A DNA stretch of 64,000 nt. Source: Crambe crambe (Eukaryota > Porifera > Demospongiae > Poecilosclerida > Crambeidae). The position numbers and the translations under genes are program-made. Position 1 is the stretch's first letter; every line of letters begins with the position of its first letter. The notes beneath the pieces were generated by a model. That model was given only the letters and a program-made list of their open reading frames with translations, was not told where the DNA came from and searched no databases. The DNA is taken from the NCBI GenBank assembly GCA_963924555.1, contig OZ004586.1, positions 4,050,501 through 4,114,500 of the forward strand. Direction: 5' to 3'. This document shows, in pieces, positions 1 through 13,216 of this stretch.

Positions 1-3000
1 CAAGATATCCAGATTTGAGACAAGCAAGTGAGCTGGTCTACACGGATAACGACTTTTTCAAGGATTTGGACTTTGCCATGTCGTCCATTGACTCAGATAA
101 ACCACTAATGTTTGTCCACGATCGTATCAGTTCCAGCCTGGCCAAATGTCTTCAAATCAGGCCCCTCAGTGAAGAACTTGACATCGCTGAGGATACTTTC
201 GGAGATGCTGGTCAACAAGAACCTTTGATTGTGCGACTGAAAAACATTTTACGAAATTACAAGGATGGCTTGACAATCGTCAAGGAGCTGATTCAAAATG
301 CTGATGATGCAGAAGCCACTGAAATCAATATTTGCTTTGATGCTCGGATTCATGATATCAATCGTAAGAAGCTATTCTTTCCAGACATGGTCGAGTCACA
401 TGGTCCAGCTTTGGTAGTCCACAATAACACCACATTCAGTGATGAGGACTTTGATAATATCCAGAAGTTAGCAGGTGCTACTAAACAGGAAAAGCACTTG
501 AAAATCGGGAAATTTGGCATAGGATTCTGTTCAGTCTATCATATCACTGATGTACCTTCCTTCATCAGTCGAGATAGACTGTACATATTCGATCCAACAC
601 TTAAACATCTTAGCACTGCGGTTAAAAATCGAGCACAACCAGGACAAAGAGTCAAATATTTGTCCAGAGTCATCAAGAAATCTCAGCAGCTTCAGCCATA
701 TGCTGGACTCTTTGGGTTTGATATGAATACTCAATATGATGGTACAATATTCCGACTGCCATTTCGAACTTCAGTGAGTGAACTTAGTAGTACTTGCTAC
801 TCCCAAGCAGCAATAGGGGAGCTCATCGAATCCATTCAACAATGTGGTGATAAACTTTTACTGTTCCTGCAACATATAAAGCACATCACTGTCCAAAAGA
901 TTGAAACTGGTCAGACCAAACCTACACTTCTCTACGAAATCTGTAAAACAACTCCACATTTTCCAATTGCTCTTAACTGTGCTTCAGTCATTTGTGTAGA
1001 ATCGAATCATGTCAGAGGAAGGACAAAATCGAGCAATAACTGGCTGGTTTCAAAGCATGAGTCCCTTTATGGAAGGAAGAGTGGAATAGCTCATGTAGCA
1101 TGCATGTTAAACACAATTAGAGGAGGCAGGAGCTCTTATAATGCAGATACTGACATTCAAGGAGAAATCTTTTGTTTCCTCCCTCTCTCACAGACCACTG
1201 GCCTTCCCGTCCATGTGAGCTGTAACTTTGCTGTCATTAATAACCGGCGAGGAATATGGACTTCTGACGAATCCACTTCACGATCTGGTACTGAAGTTCA
1301 GTGGAATATTTTCTTGATGACAAAGTTAATCCCTCAGGCTTATATTGGACTTCTCAGTAACCTGCAAAGATTGCATGAGAACAATATGCTACAAAATTAC
1401 ATATTTTATTATTTATGGCCACTAAAGTCTGAACTTCAACAGAAAAATCCATGGGAACACTGTCTCAATGCATTTTATAATATCTTAGCATCACAAAAGT
1501 TGTTTCACTCAGAGTCAATCAAAAAGTGGTTGACTGTTCAGCAAAGTAAATTCCTTGAATCGAACATCCTTTGCCAGTCTGGTACACCATCTTGTGTGTT
1601 TGATGTTGTACATCAACTGTCTCTTCCTATAGTGGACCTGCCCTCTTCATATAGATCCCAACTTAATCTTAAAGGACTCACTATTACTGAGGAGGTTTTC
1701 ACACATTTGTTTTTTAATAGTTTACCAATACTTGCTGGAATCAAAAGTAGCCGAAATGAAGTTGTATGCTACATGCTTGAAGTTTATGTTTCACAATGTG
1801 ATAGGCAATCAACTATAAGTAGGCTACTCAAGCAGTATTTTAATAGCCATGCTTGTATCCCATGTGGTAAAGATGGAGATGTGCTCAGGAAATGTACTGA
1901 AGTGATTCATCCAAGTGCCTCTTTTGCTAGTTTATTCGATGAGTCTGAAAACAGATTTCCTCTCGAGGTACTTGTCACTAGACACCTAGCTAGCACAGCT
2001 ATGCAACGCTTGGGAATGATGTACCAATCCATATCTTGGACTCTTGTGTTGGAAAGAGCCGGAACTGTAGCAACTCTCATTGAAGTTGATAGTCTGAAAG
2101 CACTCAATCGTGTAAAGCTAATTCTCGAGACAATATCAGATCCCACTCGCGTATCAGGTGATCCACCGAATGGTAGTGCCACAATAGACAAGATTCCCTT
2201 TCTCCCTGTCATGAAAAAACCCAATAAATACCCACTACAATGGTATGGAGATAAGCAACAGTTGCTCTGTGGGAATCAGTTAATGTTATCTGGGGTATAC
2301 AAGCCTAACCCTGATTACACAAAAACAAGGATAGCGGGATCACAAGTTGCATTCGTTTGTGAAGCTCAGCCTGAGAGAGGTGGGTGTGGCTTTATAAACA
2401 AAGGAATGAGAGAGCTATTGCATCTGAGATCTTCTCCCACTAGTGATGAAGTAATAGCACACTTGAAAATTGTAATCAACTCAGAACCTTCACTCGATCC
2501 CAAATGGACAGACATTACTTGTTCCAGAGTATATGACTTCATTGACTCAGCCATGAACAAATCTAGTGATTCTGGACTTGATTTACATGGATTAGAGTGT
2601 CTTCCATGCATCTGGAGTGGACAGAGATTCCTGAGCCTCGATGCAGTTGCAATAGAGTGGAAGTTGAAAGATGGTCCATACTTACATGCAGCACCACCAT
2701 CCATTGGGTCTAAAGATAAGCTTTTATCAGCTCTGAAGTTAAAGAAAGAGTTCTCCCATCATGATGCCCAGAACGCTCTAGAAAAGATGAAAAAAGACTT
2801 TGGAAATGAACCAGTTGATGAATCCTGCAGAAAGCTCATCATTGAGTTGATAGCAATCTTTCAGAAAGTGGAGCCCCCAGAAGAGAAATTTAAGGATTTT
2901 ATAGTCTATTTGCCAAATAAGAATTATATTCTTCGGAAGTCTACTGATTTATCATACAATGACGCCCCTTGGGCTGCAATTGATGATATTCAGAACTATG

Positions 3001-6000
3001 ACTACGTGCACGAGGAGTTCTCTCGACATCTTGCTGTCAATCTGGGAGTGAAGCTAGTAAGATCAAAGATGCTTGAGCATTTTGTTTCCAAGAAGGCTAC
3101 ATACTTTGGTGGCACCGAGTTTGGTCAGCATGAGCATATTACCAGGAGAATTCAGAACATAATAAGAGATTATCCCTTTGATATCACTGTTCTTAAAGAA
3201 CTATTGCAAAATGCTGATGATGCAAAGGCAGAAAAGATGTACTTTATTCTCGACAAACGTACTCATGGTACAGGTAGCTTAATATCTGCTGAATGGGAAG
3301 AGCTACAGGGACCTGCCTTGTTGGTTTGGAATAACAGCATCTTCACTGAAAAAGATCTGAAAGGCATCCAGCAACTCGGTCTTGGTAGCAAACGTTCAGA
3401 TGCAGAAACAATTGGTCAGTATGGTATTGGTTTCAATGTGGTATACCATCTCACTGACTGCCCAAGTTTCATAACAGGCGGTGAGACACTTTGCATCATG
3501 GACCCTCATTGTAAATATGTCCCGGAAGCCACTCCATTACGTCCTGGGAGAAGATATGACAGCTTACGAGAAGGCTTCTGGCAGCAATTCCCCGATATGA
3601 GTTCAGCATACCTTCAAAAGGGTTTAGAAGGCCTGCCAACTGAATTGTCAGGTGGTTCACTTTTTCGTTTTCCTATACGTCATTCTCAGCATATGATAGA
3701 TTCTTCTCAAATAGTTGATCTTAATGACTCGAGGCGACCACGTCCTCTTACTGCTGCAGAGCTGCATAAACTCTTGCGTGAATGGATGCCTCAGATGAAG
3801 AAGGCCATGTTTTTCCTTAATAATGTGAAAGAATTGAAATTCATGGTGATTGATAACAGGAGCACAAAGTTGGACACACAGTTTCACTTTAAAACCGATA
3901 TTCCACAAACAGCAGCTCACCTCGAGGCATCACGGAATTTTCATGAAACTCTCTCAGCATTTGTGAATGAGAGGAATTGTAAGACCTCTGTCATTCTTTA
4001 TCCTTTAACAATCATTGAGGTCAACTGCCAAGGAACAGGTAAAGATCAGCAAGAAATATGGTTGATTCAGCAAGGTGTTGGTGACATCAACAATCAAGCT
4101 CAATCATGGCAGTATGTGAAGACAGTTAAACCAAGACATGGAATAGCTGCACCTTTGAGCCTTCCTCCATCTAACACTGAAAAGTTAAAGGGACAGATGT
4201 TTTGTTTTCTGCCTCTTCCTATAGAAAGTGGTCTACTTGTTCATGTGAATGGTCACTTTATTTTGGACTCGAATAGAAGAGGCTTATGGAAGAGCACTGA
4301 CCCAGAAGCCCAAGACGACAGATCAAGATGGAATGCTAATCTGTTCAAAGCAATAGCATCTTCATATGCCAACTTCCTTGCAAATGCAAAGAATCATTAT
4401 ATTGATTCCAGATATAAGAATTGGATGTTGGCTTTAGAAGCTCTAAATGATTATTATGGTTTATTCCCCTATTTTGCTACAACAGATGTCAATAAGAAAT
4501 GGAGAACAGTACCATGCAGTGATGTTTACAAGATCTTGCTGAAAGATAATGCTCAAATTTTGTGTGTATTTGAATCTGACCATTCTAAATCAACTAGTCG
4601 TGGAACTGAATCAAGTGGAAAACTGACCACTACTTGGCATCCTTTAAAATCACCAGTACAAGCAAATCAAGTCTACTTCTGGGCTTCAACACCTGGTGCT
4701 GAGCGCAAGATTATTCATCCAATATTAGCATCCATTGGAATGAAAATAACTTCCGCTTCACCCAGGGTGATGGATTGCTTTAATGCTGTGATTCTTAAGC
4801 TTGAACAAGAACGTTCTAACCCCAAAACAGCAACTTCTGCTTTACCAAGTGCTTCTAACCTCCAAACAGCAACTCCTGCTTTACCAAGTGCTTCTAACCT
4901 CCAAACAGCAGCTCCTGCTGTACCAAGTGTTTCTAGCCTCCAAACAGCAGCTCCTGCTGTACCAAGTGCTTTGAAGCACAAAATTCCTCCAGTATCCCCA
5001 GATTCAGTTTTTGATTATTATACTAAACACAGTAAGTTTGCATCAACTGGCACCATGCAGCCATGTCCAGTAACAAAGACTGTTTTCAACGACACCAAAA
5101 CATTCTTGGTTTTTACTAAGTATTTGTTGGAGATGGAACTCGAAGAAAAGCAAACTGAACCAAGCAAACCTAGTTTTGTGTCACGTGGAATTTCATATAT
5201 GCAGTCTATGATCAGTTATAGTAGTCCGCCTAAACTGCCTCGAACTTTCCCGCAACTACCTTTCTCACATTTTCTCTTGCTATCAGCCGACGGAATTCTG
5301 AGAAAGTTTGATGTACAACTCAAGATTCTGAATTCGCGATATTCACATCTCTTTCCACATCACCTTGATAAATTCTTACATCCGGCATTGAGAGTCATAT
5401 ATTTCGATAGTTCTTACTTTATCGATCATTCAGTTGATGATGACAGAGAAAAGGTTTCAAAAATGATCCTTGAAATCTTCGATGGCACATTTAATCAAGA
5501 GTTGAAATCCAAGAAGAGCATCACTTATCGTTTTGACTTAATCAGTGAAGAAAAATTAAAGGAACACTGGAGGTGTTTTTCTGGAGATGCAGTCTTCTCA
5601 AAGCATATAGGGGATTGTTTGAAGGAATGGGCTCTTTTGTTGACTGATGATCATCGCTTATTCTCTACCAGTTCTGAGGTATTGCCAATGTATCTTCCTG
5701 ATGATGAATCTGATCCCAAAATTCAGAGCATTATGTGTACTGTGATGAAGAAATTAAAAATGCCATTTCTAAACACTTCAGTTGTCACAGCCAAAGTTGA
5801 CTGTCCAAAATTATCTCAGTATGATCGCATTTTATCAAATATTTATCACACTAATGTTAATAAGCCTCTTCTCTCTCTGTTGAAGAAGAAAGAAATTGAT
5901 ATCATTATATATTATTTTTCTTGTGAACCAAAACCAAATGATCAAGAATGGCTTTCCCTCATACGATCACTCCCTTTTTTTGAAGATGTGTTAGGGAATT

Positions 6001-9000
6001 ACCTGCCAATAAAAGAGTGTAAGGCACTCCTCTGGCCTCCTTCTGCTTTGGATACTGGCTATGTATCATGGTCAATTGGATCAAACAATGTCTTCATCAA
6101 ACGTCATGCAAAATGGAAGAATTTAGGCTCAAATGAACAGTTATCCATACTCTCGATCAGTGAAGAACAACTCTACATACAATTCATATTCCCCAATTTT
6201 TATAAAATGAATGAAGAAGATCGCTACAGTCACTTGGAGCACATTAGAGATATGATGTACTCATCATGCAAAATGTATAGTCAGAAAAAGAAGAAAAGTT
6301 CACTATCAGATTCAGTTCGTGTCCAAATGCGTGAAGCAAGAACTTTTATATCTGACTTGACAATTTTGGAATGTATCGGTCCCAATAATTCGCGCCTTCT
6401 CCCTATTAGTGCCTTCAGTGATCACACAGTTGAGATATTCAACATCTTTTCCTGCAATTTTAAGATTTTACCAGAACAATTTCGAACTAAAGAATGGCTT
6501 GTGTTTTTCAGAGAATTAGGACTGAAAGTGGCTTTGAAGCAATCTGAATACCTGGATCTATGTGAAATGACAGCAAGGAGAAATGTAAAAGACGTCAGAA
6601 AATGCTCTGATATTTTGATCGAGTATATATTTTCAAGAGATATCAGGACATCATGGTATGATGATAGATATTTTTTGAGCAAAGTTTCTAATATTGCTTT
6701 TGCATGTACACGAAATCTGTCATCTCTTAATTGGATAGCACCTAGTGCTACTACTTCTCTGCTAGTGAAGTTGAATGGTGCTGCTTCTGATTCACTGAAG
6801 AATCTTTTATGGACAGTGAGACCAATTGTAATGCTTCCAAAGGAATGCACTCAATCAAGCTTTTTTATAAAAGACATGGAAACAGATAGTCTTTTAGAAC
6901 ACATGAATATTAAAGTCGATGTTAATATTGATGATGTCGTATCCAACATAAGAAACATTTGCCAAAAGAGTCCTTATGCTGATGAAGCACTTCTTTACAA
7001 TTATCCTATGAACTTGTACCCTCCTGAGGGAGCATGGAATCTTATTCATGTTATGTTGGACAACCTGAAGTTCCTGAATCGTAATCTTTCAAATGATATT
7101 CCATTTGCTACCCTTACTGAACTCCCATGTATTCCAGTAAAAAGTGATTTATTCGATAAAAATGTCAAAAAAGTAGTACTCGTAAAACCTAGCTGTGTAC
7201 TATTTTGTGATGTTGAAGCTTATCACCCATTCTTGCTGAAAGTGCCAGATGAGTTGTATGATGTATCACAGTTACTGAAAAAGCTTGAAATCAAGTATGC
7301 TTTAGACATGAGCCATTTACAGATTGTTTTGGAGAAGGCATTTGTGAATTCACAGAAATCAAAGCTGGACCCAAATACCAAAGAAAGTGTCAAATGTGCT
7401 ATGAAAGAACTTGTATCCCTTCTACAGAAAAGTGGAGGAGAAGAGTCTTCTCTTTCTCCTTTATATCTACCTGATACAAGAGGAAAGATGGAGCTCTCAA
7501 CAAAGATGCTTTACAGTGACACTCCCAGCTATTTCGGTCACATCCATGTCAATCTTGACAATACTCCCTATTCTCACTTTGACATTATAGATGACGAGTA
7601 CGGTGTGAATGCTTTGGATCTTTGTCGCTTGCTACCAGAACAAGTTAAACCCATGGGCATGTCAGTCAAATGTCAACAAGTACTTGATTCAAGCTGTGCT
7701 CCTACAGAAAATTCTGAATTAGCAATACACTTTGAGAAATCAATTGCACACGAGTGCAATCCATCAATGATTGTGAAAGTTGTAAAAAAGTTTATAGCCA
7801 CGAAGAAGAAGGAAGATGATCTCTCAGAGCCCATTAAAATCTTTCTATCATCTCTCAGGATATTGTGTGTAAAAGGTTTACGAACTGATATCAAATTGAC
7901 AGAAACCAACACGACAATTGGTAACCTCAAAAGTAATTTTTTCTTGCAGCGTGGTGCAGATACATCTCACCTCTATATTGATTTTGATTATGAAGAACCC
8001 GATGATATTTCAGCTGAAATTGCCGAACATTTATATGGTGTGCTGTCTATTGAAATAGGGGATTCTGAAAAGATACCATTAGATTCAAGAGATAAAGTGA
8101 TGAAATTTATTGCTGCATTTTTTAAAGCGGGTTCAATGAAACGAAAGCAAGACATGCTCTCCACCAAGTTTAGATTATCAATCACAAATAGTGCTTTTGA
8201 AGATTTCACAGTAATATTGGGGGAGGAGGTGCCTCAGTGTTATCACCATCGACTTGACCAGGACCTCTATAATGTCTTCAAGCCCATGGAATATGTCGGT
8301 TATGAGAAAAAGGAAGGTTACATCATCATAGCTCAAATCATGCACCCTGTCCAAGCAGAAGTCGATCACAAGCTCTACAAGAGTTTCAAAATCTGCACAA
8401 GTAAAAATGACTTGGAAGGCAAGGACGTGAGTATTCTTGACCTCTATAAGTTCCTAATTGGCCGTGAGAAACACAGAGTAGTTCCACTGGTGTCAGAAGA
8501 TGACAGAGCAGCTTTGGTGCCTTATAATGCTGATAATGATACTTCCGATCTGAGGGCATCTCCGAATGATGAAAACCTAGTTGATGTCAAAACTTTCCTA
8601 TGCAAACAACTGAAGGAGATATGGGAACTTCCTCCTGAATTGAAAGGCAAAGCTGTACGTCGTTTGTACCTCAAATGGCATCCAGATAAAAACTTGAATG
8701 ATCCGGCAAGAGCTGAAAAGGTTTTCTTATTTCTCAAAAAGCAGATAGACCACCTGGACAATGAAGAGCCCCTTGATGATCCTACAGAGGAAACAGAGAT
8801 GATGTCAGAGACAGATGATGAAACATCGTATCAGTCAAGAGCAAGTCATAAGAGACAGGCTGATTACAATCACTGGGATAGCACTGCAACTAGACACCAT
8901 GAAGCTTCTACCAATGAGAGAAAGCGTGCTAATCCTAGTTCACATTCAAAACCGTCTCCATTTGACGAATTTATCAATCAAAGAAACCCAGAAGAAGGAA

Positions 9001-9618
9001 GACGTTGGGTGGAGCAAGCTGCAGTAGACTACAAAGTTCTCACTGGTATGTGTGAGCTATTGTTATGATGAACATATGTAGCTTCTTTATTTATCTATAT
9101 ACGTATGATTTTTTATATTTACCTCATGATACTAGAGCATTAATTGGGGTTGAAAATAATTCTAGCTTTTTGATAATTTCATCAAAGAATGTTTTCCAAA
9201 AAGCTCATTAAAAACTTTTTTCTGTTACCCGTTAATTAAGAAATGTCATTACATCATAGGTATCTACAATGAGGCACAAGTTAACTCTGGTTATGGTCAC
9301 GTGTGTTTCATGGCTCACCAAGTGGTGGAGAAGGCACTGAAAGGAGGTGTGTATGCCCTCTGTGGATTGGATGGACGAGGTCTCCAAGACCACAATCTGA
9401 CTAGACATGCTTATGCCCTTCTGGATGTTGCAGCTGGAACCCAGAGTCTTGCTCAGCATTGTATCCCACTCGAGGACTATTACTTGGACACACGATATCC
9501 TAATCGCTGGCCAGGGTATGCTGACATACCCTCAAATCACTACACACCTGAGCAAGCCAGTGAAGCTAAAGATCATGCCAAAGCTGTCCTGGATATTGTT
9601 GATACAATCATGCCTTAA
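1..9618 (+). CDS. Sacsin-like protein A, 5'-truncated by window edge
   Basis: Large HSP90-like/J/HEPN co-chaperone of the sacsin family. Coding is joined from 1-9045 (open from the window edge, codons in phase from base 3) and 9260-9618, stop TAA. The TTG at 15 is not a start: gene B shows the same residues continuing upstream. Visible domains are the SIRPT2 ATPase module (N-box ELIQNADDA from 285; GKFGIGFCSVYHITD near 507-551), the SIRPT3 ATPase module (ELLQNADDA from 3198; GQYGIGFNVVYHLTD near 3415), an EYVGY segment near 8289 as in the sacsin C-terminus, a J-like domain with HPD at 8679-8687, then a HEPN domain in the last exon. The exon boundary is GTATGT-like donor at 9046 and AG at 9258-9259; splicing gives VLTGIYNEAQ. 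SIRPT1 and the true start lie upstream. Past about 2290 it diverges clearly from genes B and C. Family assignment is firm; cellular role is inferred from vertebrate sacsin. Confidence 0.93.
4824..4975 (+). repeat. 39-bp coding minisatellite in gene A linker
   Basis: Nearly four tandem copies of a 39-bp unit encode a 13-residue Ala/Pro/Ser repeat (SNLQTATPALPSA-like). It lies in the linker after SIRPT3 and keeps frame. Genes B and C have unrelated Gln/Ser/Thr-rich sequence here, so the linker is fast-evolving and probably disordered. Confidence 0.85.
9046..9259 (+). other. Last intron of gene A
   Basis: A 214-bp phase-1 intron with GT at 9046 and AG at 9258-9259. Position and phase equal those of the last intron of gene B (31305-31521). 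Skipping it would end the protein before HEPN at the stop ending at 9068. Confidence 0.88.
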
Positions 9619-9625
9619 GAATTTT

Positions 9626-9631
9626 ATTAAA
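9626..9631 (+). terminator. Possible poly(A) signal of gene A
   Basis: ATTAAA lies 8 bp past the stop and is followed by a T-rich stretch. An AATAAA-containing alternative lies near 9988. Neither is verified. Confidence 0.3.
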
Positions 9632-10605
9632 TGTGTAAAACTTATTTTTATTTCATAGCTACATGTATAAAAACATTGAAACTATTATACACACATCATA
9701 TTTTTAGTTTATGGAAGTGACTATCGAATAGTTTTCATCCCTTTGCTATACTGTCACTAGTTTTTATTATAATTGTGAAAGTTTGCACTGCACATAATTA
9801 TGGTGGCCATTTCCTTCAAAAGTGTGTGCTCTGCCGTATATGATGCTGCTGGGCAAGCTAGCCGTCTTTTCATCCCAGCCAGCCAGTTATTTTCACTCTA
9901 GCGATCTAGTGTTGTTTTACTCATAATTTATTGTCAATTTGTTTACTATTTGGAGCCAAGGATATCTATAGGAAAAACTGTCTGATAAATAAATGAACTT
10001 TCTGCACCTGTGGTAGATATAGCATACACTTCTCAACACCTGCGACCAATTATGATGCACACACACTTCTCAACACCTGGGGCGACATAGGTTGGTTTGC
10101 AGGATATCAGCAGTTTAGAGAGGTAAAGTAGAAGCTTAAGTTCCCCGTTCCCTGTTAGCTTTATTCTCTTCAGAGTAGGAGCCGGTGTCCAGGATTACCC
10201 CGCGTCTGAAATTACCTCAGGTTACCTTACACTAGCTACAAAGATAAAAGCCACATGAATAAAGTGAAGTGATTTGACAACCCTCAAAGTCCAGGATCAG
10301 CTCTTGCATACACTTCTTCCAGAGCATGCACCCCATGGCCCAAGAATCTAGGAAGGAGTTTAACAGGTTGAGGTCTATCTTCAGACCCTAGGATAGTCAT
10401 AGCTGATCTTTTTGTCACTTAACTTTACATGGTTCCTTAGAGGCAGCTATGCCACTGTACAAAGTACATGCTGACCTCTAAAGATCTTCATCAAGTAAAG
10501 CCTTGGAGGTGGTAGTACAAAGATAGGGCCATACAATCCAAGGGAAACTCACCCCAATCCTAGATCCTGCAATTGCTCTCCTGCATGCTATTTCCCACTA
10601 CGTAC

Positions 10606-10696
<91 letters not shown>
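10606..10696. repeat. (AAT)n/(ATT)n palindromic microsatellite
   Basis: About 14 AAT units run directly into about 16 ATT units, so the two halves are reverse complements and could fold into a hairpin. Confidence 0.95.
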
Positions 10697-10699
<3 letters not shown>

Positions 10700-10723
10700 C
10701 AGACGGAGGAAGGAGGGAGGGAG

Positions 10724-10839
<116 letters not shown>

Positions 10840-11837
10840 GAAAGAGAGGAAGGAGGACAGAGGAGGGAGGGAGGGAGGGAGGAAAATGCAAGAGGAAGTG
10901 AAAGGGAGGAGGTGAGAGGATAGGAAAGAGAGGGAAGTGAGAGGCAGAGGAGGAAGGGACGGAAGACAGTAGGGAGGAAAGGAAAAGAAGGAAGTGAAAA
11001 GGAAGAGGTGAGAAGAGAGGAGAGAGAGAGGGAAAGAGAGGACAGAGGGAGGGAGGGAGGAAGAAGAAAGAAGGAAGTGAAAGGGAGCAGTATCACGGCC
11101 AACTTATTATAATAAAATGGTGACATTAGATATTTTAAATCTATATAGCTAACCCATGATTTTCAAAAAAAGCTGCAAAGCTAACTATTTGGGAATGTGG
11201 TGTGTCTATCCCATGCCCCTCACAAAGTCCTCTTGCCATTAGCAATTTCTGCCAGATCCATGCATCCCAGGAATCTACAATCACTGTTAGCTAATTACAA
11301 AATGACATGTTATTAAGTCGTGCTCTTGCAGCATGAGCCAACATGTAGATGGAGGAGTAGGCAAAGTCCACTCATCATCAAGCTAAATAATATACGAGTA
11401 TAATGAGATGGTGCAAGATAGATAGCTGCCAATAATGAAAGTTAGCTACAGAAACACCAACCCACACACGTGGCATGTGTACCTATCATTTTTCTACACC
11501 CCCAATAGCCTGTACAATGATGTAGAGCAATACTTATTATTGTTGCAGATATGTGTCATGATAGTGTCATGTATTGTAACAGGGAGTACATTAATGATCA
11601 ATACCTAGCTACATGGTGTTTGGAAGCATCATAGACTAGGTAGCTATATATTTGTTGCAAGTACATTAGCTATACCTAGTATTTAGCCTACCTAGTTGTA
11701 AGCTTATGCATAAAAAAATACCAAATTACATAATGAGATGTTTAGAGTTCAGAGATTAAAGGCTCAATCTTTTATATGCAGGGGAGGGGCCTGGTATATC
11801 CATTGCTTGCACAAACCATCACTACACTCTCATCATG

Positions 11838-12130
11838 GAGTGGGAGTGGCTTTTCAGACAGTACAACTGCTGCTAGAGATGGTTATCATAAATGTTGACA
11901 GTATACAATTAGCTAAAGTGTAGGAATCATTGTAGGTTCGGACCTCAGTTATAAAATAATGAAATCATTAAATATGTGCGGCTGCCGGACAGGAATATTA
12001 ATTTTGGAATGGCCTATTCATTATTCATTTTTACAATTGTTAGCTATATACACAGAGTAGCAGGGGAAAATATTAGCAAGATCAATGTCCGAATGCAGGC
12101 GTAAAAGTTACTATGAAAACTATATAGCTA
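11838..12130. repeat. Spacer block paralogous to 34790-35045
   Basis: Shares ordered islands with 34790-35045: GAGTGGGAGTGGCTTT, then CTGCTGCT, GTAGCAGGGG, AAGATCAATGT and AAAGTTACTAT/AAGGTTACTAT, in the same order and similar spacing. It looks like a diverged remnant of the duplication that made the array. Confidence 0.65.
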
Positions 12131-13019
12131 GCTAGATTTGTTCTCAGTCTGACTTGCAAATTCCTTGGCAAAAATAGTGTCAGTGATGGATCCAGCTAGC
12201 TTATATCACATCACAGTGGATCTTACCTGTCCTTCAGTTCACCTTACAGGCTAGCAAGCATACTGTATTCAATCTCAGACTGCGGTGGTAATAGCGTTTA
12301 TGATTATGGTGACCATTTCCCACTAGCTGGATACAGGTGCTTTGACGATCATTTCCTCTAATTCGTCTGAGCATGCGCATAATCACAGTACTGGAATTCA
12401 CAGACTGACCCACCATCATCGAAAAAAAAAAGAGGTCACGTTATTAGGGGACAAGCAGAAGAGGAAGCTATAAGTTATGTAAGGCTGTTATGTTTTAATG
12501 ATTATTAGCAAACTAATAATGACCCAGCTCAGAGTCAGATGAAGCTACTGAGCTAGCTAACTTGTGTGGTGTGAGGAAGGGAGAAGATAAGCTAGCTAAA
12601 GTGTAACAAGCTATTTGCTGAGTTTCCCTTATACTACTGGGTAACCTGTGCAGACACGTGCAATAGAGGTGTGTTGCAGTAGATCATAGGGGATGAGATC
12701 ATAGGGGATGGGCCATGCAGGCAGGCAGGCTGGTGAATATAAATTCTCAGAATGATAGCTAGCTACAAGCAGAGGAAAGAGTGCATGGTGGTTTATAGGG
12801 GAAGACGTAGCATAAAGTGTTGTGGTCTCTTGGAAATTCACCACTTAGTAATATACTGAGAATGAATAGTTAATTATATTCATAGTTCACTTGTAATTAC
12901 CTTTTACCCACATGTGAGTACTAAGACCTTTACACAAGAACTGTACATAGCTAGTGATTGTTGAGATTAAAGATACCAAGAAAATTTCCCTTAGTAGTTA
13001 ATGGTATAAAGAAAAGGGG

Positions 13020-13077
13020 TGGTCAGCAGCTTATTTAAAACACTAGGCTGATTCACCGGTTCAGTCTCATCCAGAAG
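13020..13077 (+). promoter_or_regulatory. Core promoter and non-coding exon of gene B
   Basis: A TATA-like TTATTTAAAA lies at 13031-13040, followed about 20 bp later by an initiator-like TTCAGTCTCA, then CCAGAAG|GTAAAG, a good splice donor at 13078. The same elements with the same spacing precede gene C (49306-49355), although surrounding bases differ. I infer a short 5'UTR exon ending at 13077, joined to an acceptor at about 13190-13191 (or 13202-13203). Transcription start is not proven. Confidence 0.55.
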
Positions 13078-13216
13078 GTAAAGTCTGAAGTAGTTGATAA
13101 GAATAGCTAGTGTTAGTAGCTAGCAAGCGGAAGTACTGTAGTGATTATTTTTTGTGGTCAATTTTGATGATGCTATTCATTACCCTCGTAGGAATTTTCA
13201 CAGGAATGAACCTACC

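Noticed and set aside
15-17. TTG as the start of gene A
   Set aside because: Genes B and C show the same residues continuing upstream in frame from SIRPT1 (SRYPDLRQAS), so the exon simply runs off the window edge.
4715-4981. Minus-strand open frame over the gene A linker
   Set aside because: A shadow of the 39-bp coding minisatellite on the plus strand.
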